This document shows positions 11,606-23,000 of a stretch of 64,000 nt of DNA, in pieces. The notes below the pieces were generated by a model that ran no database searches, was not told the origin of the DNA, and was given only the letters and a program-made list of their open reading frames with translations. Within the stretch, counting starts at the first letter, position 1. Each line of letters opens with the position of its first letter. The DNA comes from Camarhynchus parvulus. Lineage: Eukaryota > Chordata > Aves > Passeriformes > Thraupidae. The translations under genes and the position numbers were made by a program. Where the stretch lies: NCBI RefSeq assembly GCF_901933205.1, contig NC_044572.1, positions 73,343,465-73,407,464 on the forward strand, in the 5' to 3' direction.

Positions 11606-14600
11606 TAAACAGTAAGAGAAAAAAATTCATAAAAATATCTTTACAACGTTTTAGTGTACCAGTGAAAATTTCTGTCACTTAAATATGCTTGAAATAATGG
11701 GAAGCCCTGTAGCAGAAAACTGAATATCCTAATATTTTTACAATTCTAAAAATGATGTTAATTGCTCATTTATTTCATACATCAAAACCTAGGTGCATGA
11801 CTTCTTTTTTTTCCCAGATATCTATTCTATGGTAATGAATTATATTTTAGTGCATAAATTATTCATTACAAGTTTGCCCACATGCAATTGTGCATGGAGA
11901 GATTTGAGCAGGTGCAGTGTGGTGCAGTAGGATTTCTAGCCTCAGAATCAGTAGGTGTGCTGACAGAAAGTCATACATGTGCAAAAATGTCATCAGTTAC
12001 ATTATCTGTGGTTCCAGAACTGGTGTGGTGCCTGCCAGCTCCAGAGTTATCCTGCCTACTCTACTGGGCACTATGGACATGTCCTTAGTAGTCTGGGTAT
12101 ACCAGTTGTTGAGATTCAATACATAAGTCTTTTGATAGTTTCTGTTTTTTGTAAGATCCTAAGGCAAGAATTCAAAGCCCACATGAAAATCTCAACCTGC
12201 ATACTAAAAATTTTGCTTGTAATTCTTCGAGTCATGCAAAAAAGCTTTGAAATTTCACTGAAAAGGTACCCCAAAGGACAAGAAAGCTAAGAGAAATGCA
12301 AACACCCAAATCCTTTTTTTTTCCCCTTCTAAATAGTGCAATGTTTAATTACCCTAAAGTCTTGAAATATTTTTTGGTTTCCAGGCGCTGAAAAGTTCCT
12401 AAAACAAAAGCGAGGAAAAATCAGTCAGAATAGAAGCAACACAATGGCTGTTATGTCACATACGGTATATCCATAGGAAAGCTGAAACTTTTTGGGAATA
12501 TGCAGAATCCAAAGGATGACCTGACCTCATTTCACTGCATCAAACATCACTACCGGTGTGTGCCATGTGTGCCCTTATTACACTCCACCTTTTAGAAAGT
12601 CAATAGTAAATCCAAACATCACAATTTCCTGAACAGAGGATCTACATTTCTGCAAACTACTCTTAGCATCCATTACAGCTATTATTTCTAGTACCCAAAT
12701 TTCATATTTTGAACTTGTCTTTTAACATAATTTTTTTTTAAACCAACCATTTGTTTGGCATATCATTATGCCAAAGATGCATCATGAAAATAGTAAGCAG
12801 CAAATAATGTTTTTAACAGTAAAATGTTTTATTGTGAGCCTACTCAGGATATTTAATGCTCTTGATTTCTCTAAACTCATTGGAAGGTGAGTATGTTTAT
12901 CACTTTGTATGATGCTCTTACCACTCTGGTTATATGGTGTTATGTCCAAGGTTTGATTTTATAAACTTAAAAAAACCCCACATCAGGGTGAAATAGTCTA
13001 GCAGACCAGCAGTGAGGAGTGTGAAATTTAAGGAGAAAGACAAAGTATATTGGAAGCTTCCATCCCCACTGGATGAGCTGTTCTATGCTGTTATTTGTCA
13101 CTTAATAAGTGCAAATTAATAATAAAAACCAAAAAGTTTTCATAGGAGAAAATAGGAACATAAAAACATGATGCTGCTAAGTTCAATTTACTGAACAGGC
13201 CAAATTAGAAAGAGGCAGTGTCAGGAAAAGCTTACCGTCATGTACACACACACAATTAAATGGGACTGCCCCAGTTATTTTTTCAGTGACAAGCACAGCT
13301 CAGCCGCAGGAACACAATATTGACTCAGAGTAGTCTCAATGTCTGGTTCAGGACAGGAGGTCAACATCCATATGTAACTTCTTTGTCTGGCCTTCTGCTT
13401 CTTAAAGTTATTGGATGTCCATGTAGCAACATTGTCCCCAATCTTTCTTACTGGGGGTATTAAATAGCAAGATTACATGCCATCAGATCATTATCATACT
13501 GTATCATTCCATCAGTTTCAGGTATTGCTCTGTGTCACACATGAGTATTTTAACATCACTGAAAAAAATCACCAGCAAAGGTATCAGCAAAAACAGGTTT
13601 AATATAAAAGCAATAGCATGAAAAAGTTCATTAGCAAGGTTTGTTCTATTACTTACTAGATGGTTAAAGCACAGTGAGATAAAAAGAAAAAACCCAAAAT
13701 ATCCAGTCAACAAATCCTAACTGAAATAAACCTAAATCCTATCTATGCGGAGGTCATGGAGGAAGACAAAAGGATAGGAAAGGGTAAGGAAAAAAAGGTG
13801 TGTGGACTAAAGGCCCAAGAGAACTTAACTGGTAACTTAAGTCAAACAATTTTCCAAAGGATTCATATAGAATTTACTACACCACAACAGTAACTTATTT
13901 ACAGGCCTAACTTAAAAATCTAAAGTATTTAAGAATGTAGGAGAGCAGCATTCCAAGTACATTTACTGTGGCATATTCACACTCACATGCACACAGACGT
14001 AAAGAGTCTTCAAAGGGTACCAGTGAAAAATTCCACTCAAATTCAGTGAAATAGTCACTTCACATGCCTTTGCGTCTGAACAAGAAAAGGGTTGAACCTT
14101 AAGGAGTGGAGGGTATCAGCCCAGGATCCATTGTTGCTGTGTGGTGACCCTCCAAGTAAAAATCTTGCAAGTTCACTAGCTCCAAGAGGTCCTACTCAGA
14201 GGGACGTTGCTGGTTGCAGCCTGCTGTGGTCCACAAGACCTTAAATAGTCTCATTCTGTGCCACTGTTTATTTGCCACAAGAAAGTTGGTTTAAGCAATT
14301 TTTCATCCTGGCTCCAACTTTGAAAGTTTAATAACATAAATATTGTTCCATTAGAGTTGGCATTCAGGAAAAAAAGAGGTGTCCAAAGCTGTTCTCTAAA
14401 AACATAAAAAGAAAGCAGTTTCTCGTTAGGAGAGCATAAGTTCCTGGGAACAGATAGTCTTTCTGATGAGCTTAAGAGAAGCTCAGCCGGGTGCTGTTTG
14501 TCAAGGCTGAGGTGTAATAAGTATTTCTCAGGTCATAGTGGGGTAGTGCTGGGGGCAGGGAGCACGACCACTTGCTGTCACATCTTAATCTGTACAAAGA

Positions 14601-15396
14601 TTCATCACACTGTGTTTTATTTTCATTATCCTGACATTCACATATCATTATATTCAATTACTGAACCCTCGCTCAAACCAACGTTATGAACCTCCTGTGT
14701 CAAGAGTAAAACAAACCTCTATGTTTTAGCATGCTCATTTATAATTAAATGAAGAAATTTCCTGAAGAATTAACATGCCTATTTTGTCTATTTTTAGGGA
14801 AGAAAATGAGCACTACTTAATGGACCATATGCTCAGGTGAAGTAAATCCTGGTAGCATGACTGACTTGAAATATTTCTAGGCCTAGAAAAGGACATACTC
14901 TGATTTCTCAGTTCATTTTTTCCCCATGCCACCACCTCTCCTGCATTTCATATCACTTTGACTATAACATTAATGAAATATTAATAGTGATTTAATGTGA
15001 AATGAAACACTCTTAGAATAACTCTACCCCTGAATTGTTTGTTCTATCTGCTATTTTGCCTGTCAAGTCCCTTAATGTACTCTATTTTCATAGCACCAGC
15101 TGATTTCCTCTGAAATATAAAAAAAAAAAAAACAAAGAAAATTTTTAAACCTTTCTTACAATTTGTTCTGTTTGGATAAGCAATTTATACTTATTAATTC
15201 CTAACAGACACTGTCTTATACTGACAGGCCTATCCAGATAGTGTTGAGAAACTAAAACTACATTTTCCTTATTTCCTTTCTTGGGCCAGATTCTGCTTTC
15301 ATTAAAAATATCAGTGTTCCAGAGAAAAAATGTTGCCTTTACCTCTACTTCCAAGATTTTCCTGCAAAGTACTTGGAGCTACTGATGAGTTAAAAC
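11606..15396. other. Intergenic or intronic DNA; part possibly LTR-derived
   Basis: No gene is recognisable. Overlapping open frames at 11882-12290 lie in slightly GC-richer DNA but give no known domain. A possible minus-strand retroelement is listed at 13560-14330. An A13 run lies at about 15120-15132. Confidence 0.45.
13560..14330 (-). mobile_element. Possible ERV or LTR-derived sequence, minus strand
   Basis: Blocks such as AAAGGTATCAGCAAAAACAG (about 13578), CCTAAATCCTATCTATG (about 13730) and GAGGTCCTACTCAGAGGGAC (about 14186) resemble antisense avian LTR sequence I have seen, including a minus-strand ATTAAA (13598-13603) that could be a poly(A) signal. I could not find TG..CA ends with matching target duplications, so boundaries are only indicative. 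It may instead be unique DNA. Confidence 0.25.
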
Positions 15397-15821
15397 CTGG
15401 ACATGAGCCGGCTATGTGAACTTGAAGTCCAGAAAGCCAAATTTATTCTAGCCTGCATCACAGTATATGTGGCCAGAAGACCAAGGGAAGTGATTTTGCC
15501 CTGCTACATCCAGCTCCAGGGTCCCCAGAAGAGAAAACACATGGACCTGGTAGAGTGGGTCTGGACGAGGGCCATTAATGTCTGAAGGGATTAAAAACCT
15601 TTGCTATAAAGAAAGAGTGACAGAGTTAGAATTGTTCAGCATGGAGAAGAGAAGACTCTGCGGAGGCCTTTATTGCAGCCTTTCAGGCTTAAAGGGGGTC
15701 TCTAAGAAACTTTAAGGGATGAATCTTTCAGCAGGGCCTGCAGCAATAGGACATGAGTTTACAGTCTTAAATGGAAAAAGGATCTTAGACTAGATACAAG
15801 GAATAAGTTTTTACAATGAGG

Positions 15822-15826
15822 GTGAT
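15822..15826. repeat. Left target-site duplication GTGAT
   Basis: Exact 5-bp copy, paired with 16025-16029, flanking the 198-bp LTR inside CR1. Removing the LTR and one copy restores a contiguous CR1 sequence. Confidence 0.85.
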
Positions 15827-16024
15827 TGTCCTAGTTTAGGAATTGCATTCCCACTTTCCCACCCTCTCCGTTCTCATGCTTTTCTTCCCCACCCAAGCCA
15901 GGCCCCTTCTTCTCCCTTCCTTCCAATGCCAAGAGATAACCTGAAGTGGTATGAAGTAACAACCTAGACACATCCACACTGCCACTGCAAAAAATTAACC
16001 CTGCCCCTGGGTGAAACCAGGACA
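15827..16024 (-). mobile_element. Short ERVL-like solo LTR inserted in CR1, 5-bp TSD
   Basis: The element begins TGTCCTAGTTT and ends AAACCAGGACA on the plus strand, so it has TG..CA termini. It is flanked by exact GTGAT copies at 15822-15826 and 16025-16029. On the minus strand it reads TGTCCTGGTTTCACCC, then CAGGGTTAATTTTTTGCAGT, and ends in a CAATTCCTAAACTAGGACA-like end. The same beginning and end occur in the 452-bp LTR at 19580-20031, where the end is CATTCCTAAATCACAACA. This copy is less than half as long, so most of the middle (R and the poly(A) region) is missing. A 5-bp duplication fits ERVL-class integration. It is not a gene. Confidence 0.85.
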
Positions 16025-16029
16025 GTGAT
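16025..16029. repeat. Right target-site duplication GTGAT
   Basis: Partner of 15822-15826. It continues directly into the CR1 sequence GAAACACTGGAACAGG. Confidence 0.85.
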
Positions 16030-16212
16030 GAAACACTGGAACAGGTTGCTCGGAGAGGCGGTTGATGCCCCATTCCTGGAAGCATTCTAGGTTATGTTGG
16101 ATGGGGCTCCGAGCAACATGATCTGTTTGAGGATGTCGCAGCTCCTAGCAGGTGGCTGGACTAGATAACCTTCAAAGCTCCATTTTAACCTGAATCAGTC
16201 TTTAATTTTATG

Positions 16213-16613
16213 ATTTTCAGAAAAAAACCCCCACATTTTTGTAGCAGCAGTTTGTACATAGGGTGCCACAATATAACTAAGTAGTTCTTTGGGATTTTCT
16301 TGTGTTGCTTATTCTTTTTAATAATGCATGGCATTTAAATATCTAGAATAACGTATCTTTATGCATTTAAATTAAAAAAAAACCAAAAAATCTAAATTGA
16401 GTAGTGGTGCAAGACCTTTGCCTTTGCACTTTTCATAACCAGAATGATGTTCCACATTGTGACACTTCATAATGCCCAAAAGAGCTGTCACAAAATTAAA
16501 CTAAACATGACATACCACCCACCGTGTTTTCAGAGAAGAATTTTAAAATATACTTGAAAGATATTTATTTTGGAGAAGGTTTTCAAATATCAGATTCATG
16601 GGCAGCAATGTGA
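16213..16613. other. AT-rich DNA, nothing recognised
   Basis: About 400 bp between the CR1 end and the microsatellite. It contains A-rich runs near 16373-16392 and no gene or element I can identify. Confidence 0.5.
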
Positions 16614-16744
16614 AATGGATGGATGGATGGATGGATGGATGGATGGACGGACGGACGGACGGACGGACGGACGGACGGATGGATGGATGGATGGATGGAT
16701 GGATGGATGGATGGATAGATGGATGAATGGATGGGTGGATGGAT
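16614..16744 (+). repeat. (GGAT)n/(GGAC)8/(GGAT)n tetranucleotide microsatellite
   Basis: The array has about seven GGAT units, then a clean block of eight GGAC units (16645-16676), then about ten GGAT units and a degenerating right end with AGAT, GAAT and GGGT variants. The open frame through it encodes only a four-residue repeat pattern and is an artefact. The block order suggests a single T-to-C change that was copied by slippage inside the array. Likely length-polymorphic. Confidence 0.97.
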
Positions 16745-19257
16745 ACAAATGGATGGGATGTAAATTCTACATTTTCCAGTTAGTATATAATATTTTTAAT
16801 TTATAGGGTGAATTAAAAGAAGTGATTGTAGAATTACTATTCATGCTTCTTGAAAACGAGAACATTTTAAGAATTAATTATTAATGTTTTTAATATATGG
16901 ATTTTTCCTCTTGTCCTTCACCAGCTTTTCCTACTGGTCTTTGCATTATTTCTAAGGAAGCAAGGATTTCTCATTGTCATGTTTATAGAGCCAGGCATCT
17001 TGTCTTCCACAGTATGAGTGAGAGTTGATTGTTCCTAATCACCTCACCTTTATAATTTTAAAAACTGACTTGGAACTATTCTATCCTTCTGGAGATTCTT
17101 TAAAACTTTCAAGTATGAGTAGGCAAATCCTAAATCCTTTTTTGAAAATCAGGCTCTTTCAGAGATATCTCAAAACTAGGCTTTCCAGAAACAAAAGAAC
17201 CCCAAATCACTTCTCATTTTTGAAAATGTAGACTGCATCTTGTGGGAAATATCATTCAAAGAAGCTACTCATACACAGTCTATAAAATCAAAGTGTAAAA
17301 AATGGAAAATCCTGTACAGGTCAAGAATAAAAAAATTGTAATACATGAAACTGTTAAACTTCCTTTCTGTATCCCACAGTGTGGGATGGCTTCTTATGTT
17401 TATCTGAAGGCCACCTGACACATGCTGTTTTGTACCTGGACTTTTAGAAAAGGATGGCAGTCTGAAAAAGAATAGGCATACTTCCATTTCATTGAACATG
17501 ACTCATACCATGTTTCTATCATAGAAGATGCAAATATTTGCAAATGAAAAATATTTCTTTTAATATATTTATATTACAAATTTGGGTGACATTCTGAAGC
17601 TGTCCTAACATCCAGTTATGTTTACAGTTATTTCTGTAAAACAAAATTGTGTATTCACAAAATAATTATGCCCTAGTGAAAACTTGAATTTAGCCCGCCT
17701 TTTTGGGTTTTTTGAAGTGTGCACTTAAATGGAATTGGCATTCTAAAACATGTCCTAGTAATGCTGTGACTTTTCTGCCATGCAAGGATAGTAGGCAAAC
17801 ACAGCAGGAAAGGGAGTAAATTAGACATTATATAGAGTAGCTTGTAAACTAATTAAAAGTATTATTTATAACCTAAAAAAAAAAGATGACATTTCAAAAA
17901 TTTGGGTATGTTGGGAATGAAGTCATAGAATATTTGAATATGATTAATACCACAGTTTTTTGTAGTGTCACCATCATGTATGCTGCAGTTTTTCCACTGT
18001 TCATATCTACCTTCAGACAGGTTTAAAAACTAGGCACCCAGAAACCTCTCTTTAAGACCAAAACATGTAATCCAGTCTTTTGTATGGAAGAAAGACACAA
18101 ATACATACACACTTGCTACCCCCAAATATTTTTTAGGAGGATAGAAAAGATCACATACTGTTCAGCTACTACCAGTATAGTATTCCTTGCAGAAACAAAG
18201 GGGAAAAAAACCAACCCAACACTGGAGACAATGTTGATAACAATCAGTACATTATTCTATCAACATTTCATGTTTCTTCTCTGCAAAGCCAACAGAAGAA
18301 ACTGTTGCTTGGTCATTTTACTATCCTGAGGCAAAAGGAAGACAATTACAATATGAAGTTCCTTACCTCTCAACATTGTAAGAAATTACTCATTACTTTT
18401 CCTTATTGAATTCAACTGTCCTTTCCAGCTACCAGCAGAGAGATGATCGTGTTTCTCAGAGAGAATTCTTGGCTCCTGATTCTGCTCAAATAATCTATAA
18501 AAATACAAAATTGAAATCAGAAGATGGAGAAAAGTTTATTAGGATAGTCCCAAAGTTTTATGCAGTTACTCAAATGTCTGCTAAAATGTCAGAAAATCAT
18601 CATACCAACCCCTCTTCCAGCTCTTCTCCTCAATTAGCACTAAAGTAGCCATTCGCTCTCACCCATTTTAATTTTGTATTTGTCCATTCTTTAAAATTCT
18701 AGATAAGTAAGTAATTCTCAGTATATAGGGCCCATACATTCTGTTTAAATATCAAATCTAGATTTTGTAAACACCTCCATTATTGTTGACGTTACATTTT
18801 AATTAACAGGCAAAGCCAGCTCTTTGTTTGTTGAAAACAAACCACAGTGCTTTATCTATCATGTAGACTCATCTTGTTCCAAGTACCTACTGATAACAAG
18901 TACAAATACATTCATTATTGTAAACACAAGGAAAACTTCATTATCATGCTTTACTCTAATTCTATTCCTGTTCCTTCCATATTATTAAAACATATACAAT
19001 TCAAGGCGTAGGAATGATTTACATCTTTATCACAATGTGTCTTTTAAGGCAGTAGTTGTAAGTTTCTTTCGACATTTTCAGTCAAAGTAGATGAACATTT
19101 TTCATATCAGTTAGCTTCATCTATTGATCGTAGTCCCATAGAATTAAGCATAAGAACTGCCTAGGGTGTTGGATTGGGTTTTTGTCCAAAAGAAAAAAGT
19201 GATCCAAGGACATAGAAATTCTAAACACAGAGCAATAATACACCTGCATATGTAAAC
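16745..19257. other. AT-rich DNA without recognised genes
   Basis: Mostly unique-looking. An 80-codon frame at 18406-18648 is preceded internally by a pyrimidine-rich CAG (about 18421-18428). It has a mixed polar composition with a serine run but no recognised domain. I treat it as chance. No RNA genes seen. Confidence 0.45.
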
Positions 19258-19530
19258 AGAATCACAAAACCACAGAACTGTGAAGTTGGAAGAGACCTCT
19301 GGAGATCTTTTAGTCCAAGCCCTTCCTCAAAGGAAGGACAACTATGGCAAGTTGCTCAGGGCTGTGTCCTCAGTAACTACACGTATGGAGACTTCACAAA
19401 TACTCTAGCTCCCTGCTCTAGAGGTTTGACCACCTCCAGAGTAGTAGACTTTTTTATTATTTCTAATTGGAATTTCCTGTGATTAAACTCATCTTTTTAC
19501 TTCAACCCAGTTCTTTAACTAGGCCCATTA
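19258..19530 (-). mobile_element. CR1 LINE 3' fragment, antisense
   Basis: The plus strand starts CAGAATCACAAAACCACAGA, then GTTGGAAGAGACCTCTGGAG, GTTGCTCAGGGCTGTGTCC, a GGAGACTTCACA block and a diverged TTTGACCACC block. This is the reverse complement of a CR1-F-like 3' end. Matching fades after about 19530. It sits only 50 bp from the LTR at 19580. Confidence 0.8.
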
Positions 19531-19579
19531 AAAACTTACCTAGGAAGTGTCTAAACACAGGGACGTAGGGTAACAGTGG

Positions 19580-20031
19580 TGTCCTGGTTACAGCCAGGAC
19601 AGGGTTAATTTTTGCAGTAGCAAGGAAGGGGCATGGCTAGGACCTGGAAGTTATTCTGTACCACCTCATACAATTTCTGGGGGAAGGGGAAAGGGACTGT
19701 CTCCAGGGAAGAAGGGGCTCTGATCCAGTGGAGGATATGCAGCCAAGGGGGACATCCAGTATTGTCTGTTTTCGGGACTATCTGTCTGAATTGATCTTTC
19801 TTGTGCCCTTTGTCTTTCTTATTGTTTCTCTTTTTCTTATCTCATTGCTGGTTTCGAGTAAATTGTTCTCATGTCAACCCATGATCTTTGCCCTTTGTGC
19901 TTCCAATTCTCCTCTCCAGCCCGCTGCAGGGAGGAAGGGAAGGAGAAATCTGGGGAGCAAGAGAGCACTGCATGATTTGGAGAGTCTTATGGGGGCATTG
20001 ATTTGGGGAGTACCATTCCTAAATCACAACA
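19580..20031 (+). mobile_element. ERVL-like solo LTR, 452 bp
   Basis: It starts TGTCCTGGTTACAGCCAGGA followed by CAGGGTTAATTTTTGCAGTA, and ends CATTCCTAAATCACAACA, so it has TG..CA ends. A variant poly(A) signal AGTAAA lies at 19857-19862. It is followed by TCAACCCATGA and a TTCCAATTCTCCTCTCC block, as in avian ERVL LTRs. No internal retroviral sequence follows, so it is a solo LTR. The flanks (AGTGG left, GGTGC right) are not an exact target duplication, consistent with age. The 110-codon frame from 19728 lies in this LTR and is not a gene. Same family as the 198-bp LTR at 15827-16024. Confidence 0.8.
19857..19862 (+). terminator. Variant poly(A) signal AGTAAA in LTR
   Basis: AGTAAA sits where the R region of the ERVL LTR is expected. 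The equivalent position in the LTR at 40773-41382 has the same variant (41251-41256). Confidence 0.4.
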
Positions 20032-23000
20032 GGTGCAGAAGGAAGCATCCTGCCTCATAGCAGGATAGATAGTTTTTTTTTTTTTTTTTAATGTGATTTG
20101 CACCTTGATTTTTCTTCAGAGTTCTTGAAGATTGATCTCTATTACTATGAAGCTTTTTTCATATATACACAGAACAGTGTTTTCACTGATTTTAAATTGT
20201 TAATAAGTACATTGTAAAAAGATTTTAATTGATCTCTTACTGAGTACAGGAGATGCTGCTGTATTTGCAATGCTTAATCATAGCCAGATGAGAGCCAGGA
20301 AATAATATGAAATGTGAATAACAAGCAAAACTTTTATCCTTTAGAAGAAAAATTGAGATGTTTCCTAGCATGACTAAATATACTCAAGAACTGTATTCAT
20401 TTAGTGTATTTATGCAAATAAAGTAATATTTATTTGCTATCATATTTCTATTGCCAATCAAAACAAGAAAAAATATTAAAGGGAAGCGTGGATAATCACT
20501 GATAAGAAATTTTATAATAATGAGGAACTAATTATCACTTTCCAGATTTGAGTTTACAGCTTCACATACTGACATAATATTGATAATTATTCAGAGAAAC
20601 TGTACTCCATTTCATGAGGTCTGTAGCCTTATTATATTTGGTGGTAAAAATTCTGTCTGGAATAAGGATTTTGACATTTAAAGGAAGTTTGCAAATGCTA
20701 ATAGTTTCAAGGACATGCCATTTTGTGCATGTATTTTTCATAATGAAATGGATTTTTCTGAAAATGAGACTCCCTTACAACTTAGCCAGACTCCATGTTC
20801 ATGGAAGAATGTTCTTCTGGCAAATTCCTCTACCCCACATGAGGACAGTTTTAGGCCTTGAATTCCATACTTCCACAAAGGAAGACACATTGAATTGACA
20901 GTATAAACCATTACACATTCATAAAATTATCACAGCATGTATGAATAGGAGGGCTAACAGTAAAATGCTTATCTTTCCATCAGCAGCAAAAAAAAAATTA
21001 GCAAATGGTAAATACCCTCCTTTCTGAAGTGTCCTTGAAAGTCACACAGAGATTAAACTAGCCCATCTCTTCAGAAAGATCCAACACTTAGCACAGGCAC
21101 ACTTCTGCCTATTGGATTGAATTTGTAAAGACTAGAGGAACAATTAGATTTTAAGAAGTTTGACAGATGAGCTCCTGTGAAGGGTACATTGGCTATTTGC
21201 TTTAATAACAAGAGCAATTAATCTTTAGCTTTAAGAGGATATGCCTTTTTTTTGGGTTTTTTTACAGATTTTGGGTATCATATTTTATTGTCTCATGAAT
21301 TTGATATAGTATGTTTCAGTTGACCTAGCAAAATAGCTTGAAAGCTCTTCCCAGAAGTAAGTGCCTGGACCTGAATTACATGGTCCCATTTAGATGGTCC
21401 TCTTTACAAAAAGCATTGCTAAGGCATTAATTGCGAAGAAAGGGTAATTTTGCTTCATTTTAGAGACAGCTTAGCACGTGCCATTTGCAATGCCCTCAAA
21501 TTAACTCTTAATACAGCAACATTTTTTGCAGGAATATTCATAGAAGCAATGATTCATAAATATGGCACTTGTTTTTATAGAGTCACTTTTTGGAGAGGAA
21601 TTGTATCTTATACTGTTAAAAAGAACTCAAGGACTATGATCTACTAATTAAGCTGGGGTGGGAATTTGTCATTAGTATTTATACCCTGTTTGAACTTAGC
21701 CAAATCACTTACAATCTGTCCTTCAGAGTATTAACTTTGAAAATATGTATAACAATATTTTTGTAAGCTAAAAATCTTAAGGTTTTGTAAACTTTAATTC
21801 ATATTTGTAAAGCATTTTTAATGTCATTGCAAGAGAAATCATGGTAATCATTGTAAAAGTGCAAAATAATTTTAGCTTAAGTATACACATTTTCATCAGA
21901 TGTATCTTCATAAAAAGTAAGCTTGATGAAATGAATACTAACCATTGACATTTAATAAATCAGGAAGTGTATATGAATATTTATGACAGAAATGTACCAG
22001 CAAAGAGAAATCTTTGAAGCTGTCAATCTATTTCTCTGCAGAGACCACCCAAACAAATGTAAAACCAACTGTAAAGCCCAGGTCCTCACTTAGCGTGTTT
22101 ATTTAAAGGGGTTTAGGCTTTTTTATACTCTGAGATAGGTGCAGAAGAGAACTCCAACAACATACTCAGGAAATTAAACAAGAAACTTCTACCAGTGAAC
22201 TTTAGAAGATCAGGAGCCTGGCAAAATTTAAAGCAAACATTCCATCAAAATAAAGCATTTCACAAAGCATTGACTTAGCAAACTCTAACCCAGGAAATGT
22301 TAAATCACCCAGGTATCAAGAAGAAGAAAAACAGTCCTGCAACCATATGTGTCCCTGTGCAAGGCTTTTATCCATCTTGCCCTCCTCTGGGCGCAACCCC
22401 AGGAACCCCAGGTGGGGCTTGCACTCTGATAGCCATTCTGGGGCTAGGCTGGGCTCCAGGGGCAGGGTGTGGGACATCACTTCTGCTGCGCCAGTGACTG
22501 ACAGCCGGATCAGATGTCTCCAAAGCGGGCAGGGTGTAGGGCAGCATCCCGCTTTCACAGAACTTCCCTTGATCTGTCTCACACAAACACTTTGGTTGGT
22601 TGGAGCCAGTAACCACATTTCTCAGTCCCTCACACTAACAAATAAGTATCAGGATAGAACATGTGCCTTAGTAAAATGACACTTCTCGTTAGGGGAAGAA
22701 AAGAAACATAATTGATTAAATATTTCCAAGTACAGCCCTTTTAATATAACTGGATACTTTGCAGTCATATTAACTAAAGTTTAAATTAGCTGGACTGGAG
22801 CAAATTATGTAAGAACAGATGGCTTTTAAGTCATTACCATAAAATCAGTCAATTTAATGAAAGAAATCCAGATAATTCAGTATTATTCTTTTTACTTCTT
22901 AACCTTGTTAGCTTTTCTAAGGGTAAAATACCCTGAACTTTCTCAAACCAGCTACTCAATTTCAAAAGATCTTAAGATTTCCTTTTGGCAGTCATTATAA

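Larger units (their letters stand above)
15397..16212 (+). mobile_element. CR1 LINE, sense, internally deleted and split by an LTR
   Basis: CR1 sequence starts near ACATGAGCCGGC (15402) and continues through AGAAAGCCAA, AGAAGACCAAGGGAAGTGAT, a CAGCTCCAGGGTCCCCAGAA block, GGAGAAGAGAAGACTCTGCG and CAATGAGGGTGAT. It resumes after a 198-bp insertion with GATGAAACACTGGAACAGG and ends near GGACTAGATAACCTTCAAAG. Compared with the usual CR1 3' end it lacks a piece around 15505, where the 'CTCTGCTGAGACCCC' block should be. The insertion duplicates CR1's own GTGAT, so the LTR is younger than the CR1. No functional frame remains. Confidence 0.9.

Noticed and set aside
11900..12120. Possible SINE/MIR-like segment
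   Set aside because: Some word similarity only. No A/B box pair of a tRNA-derived promoter and no consistent alignment.
16570..16806. Frame encoding a repeated Asp-Gly-Trp-Met pattern
   Set aside because: It is the translation of the GGAT/GGAC microsatellite.
19728..20060. 110-codon frame with a hydrophobic stretch resembling a membrane segment
   Set aside because: It lies within the ERVL-like solo LTR. The hydrophobic part comes from the T-rich R region.
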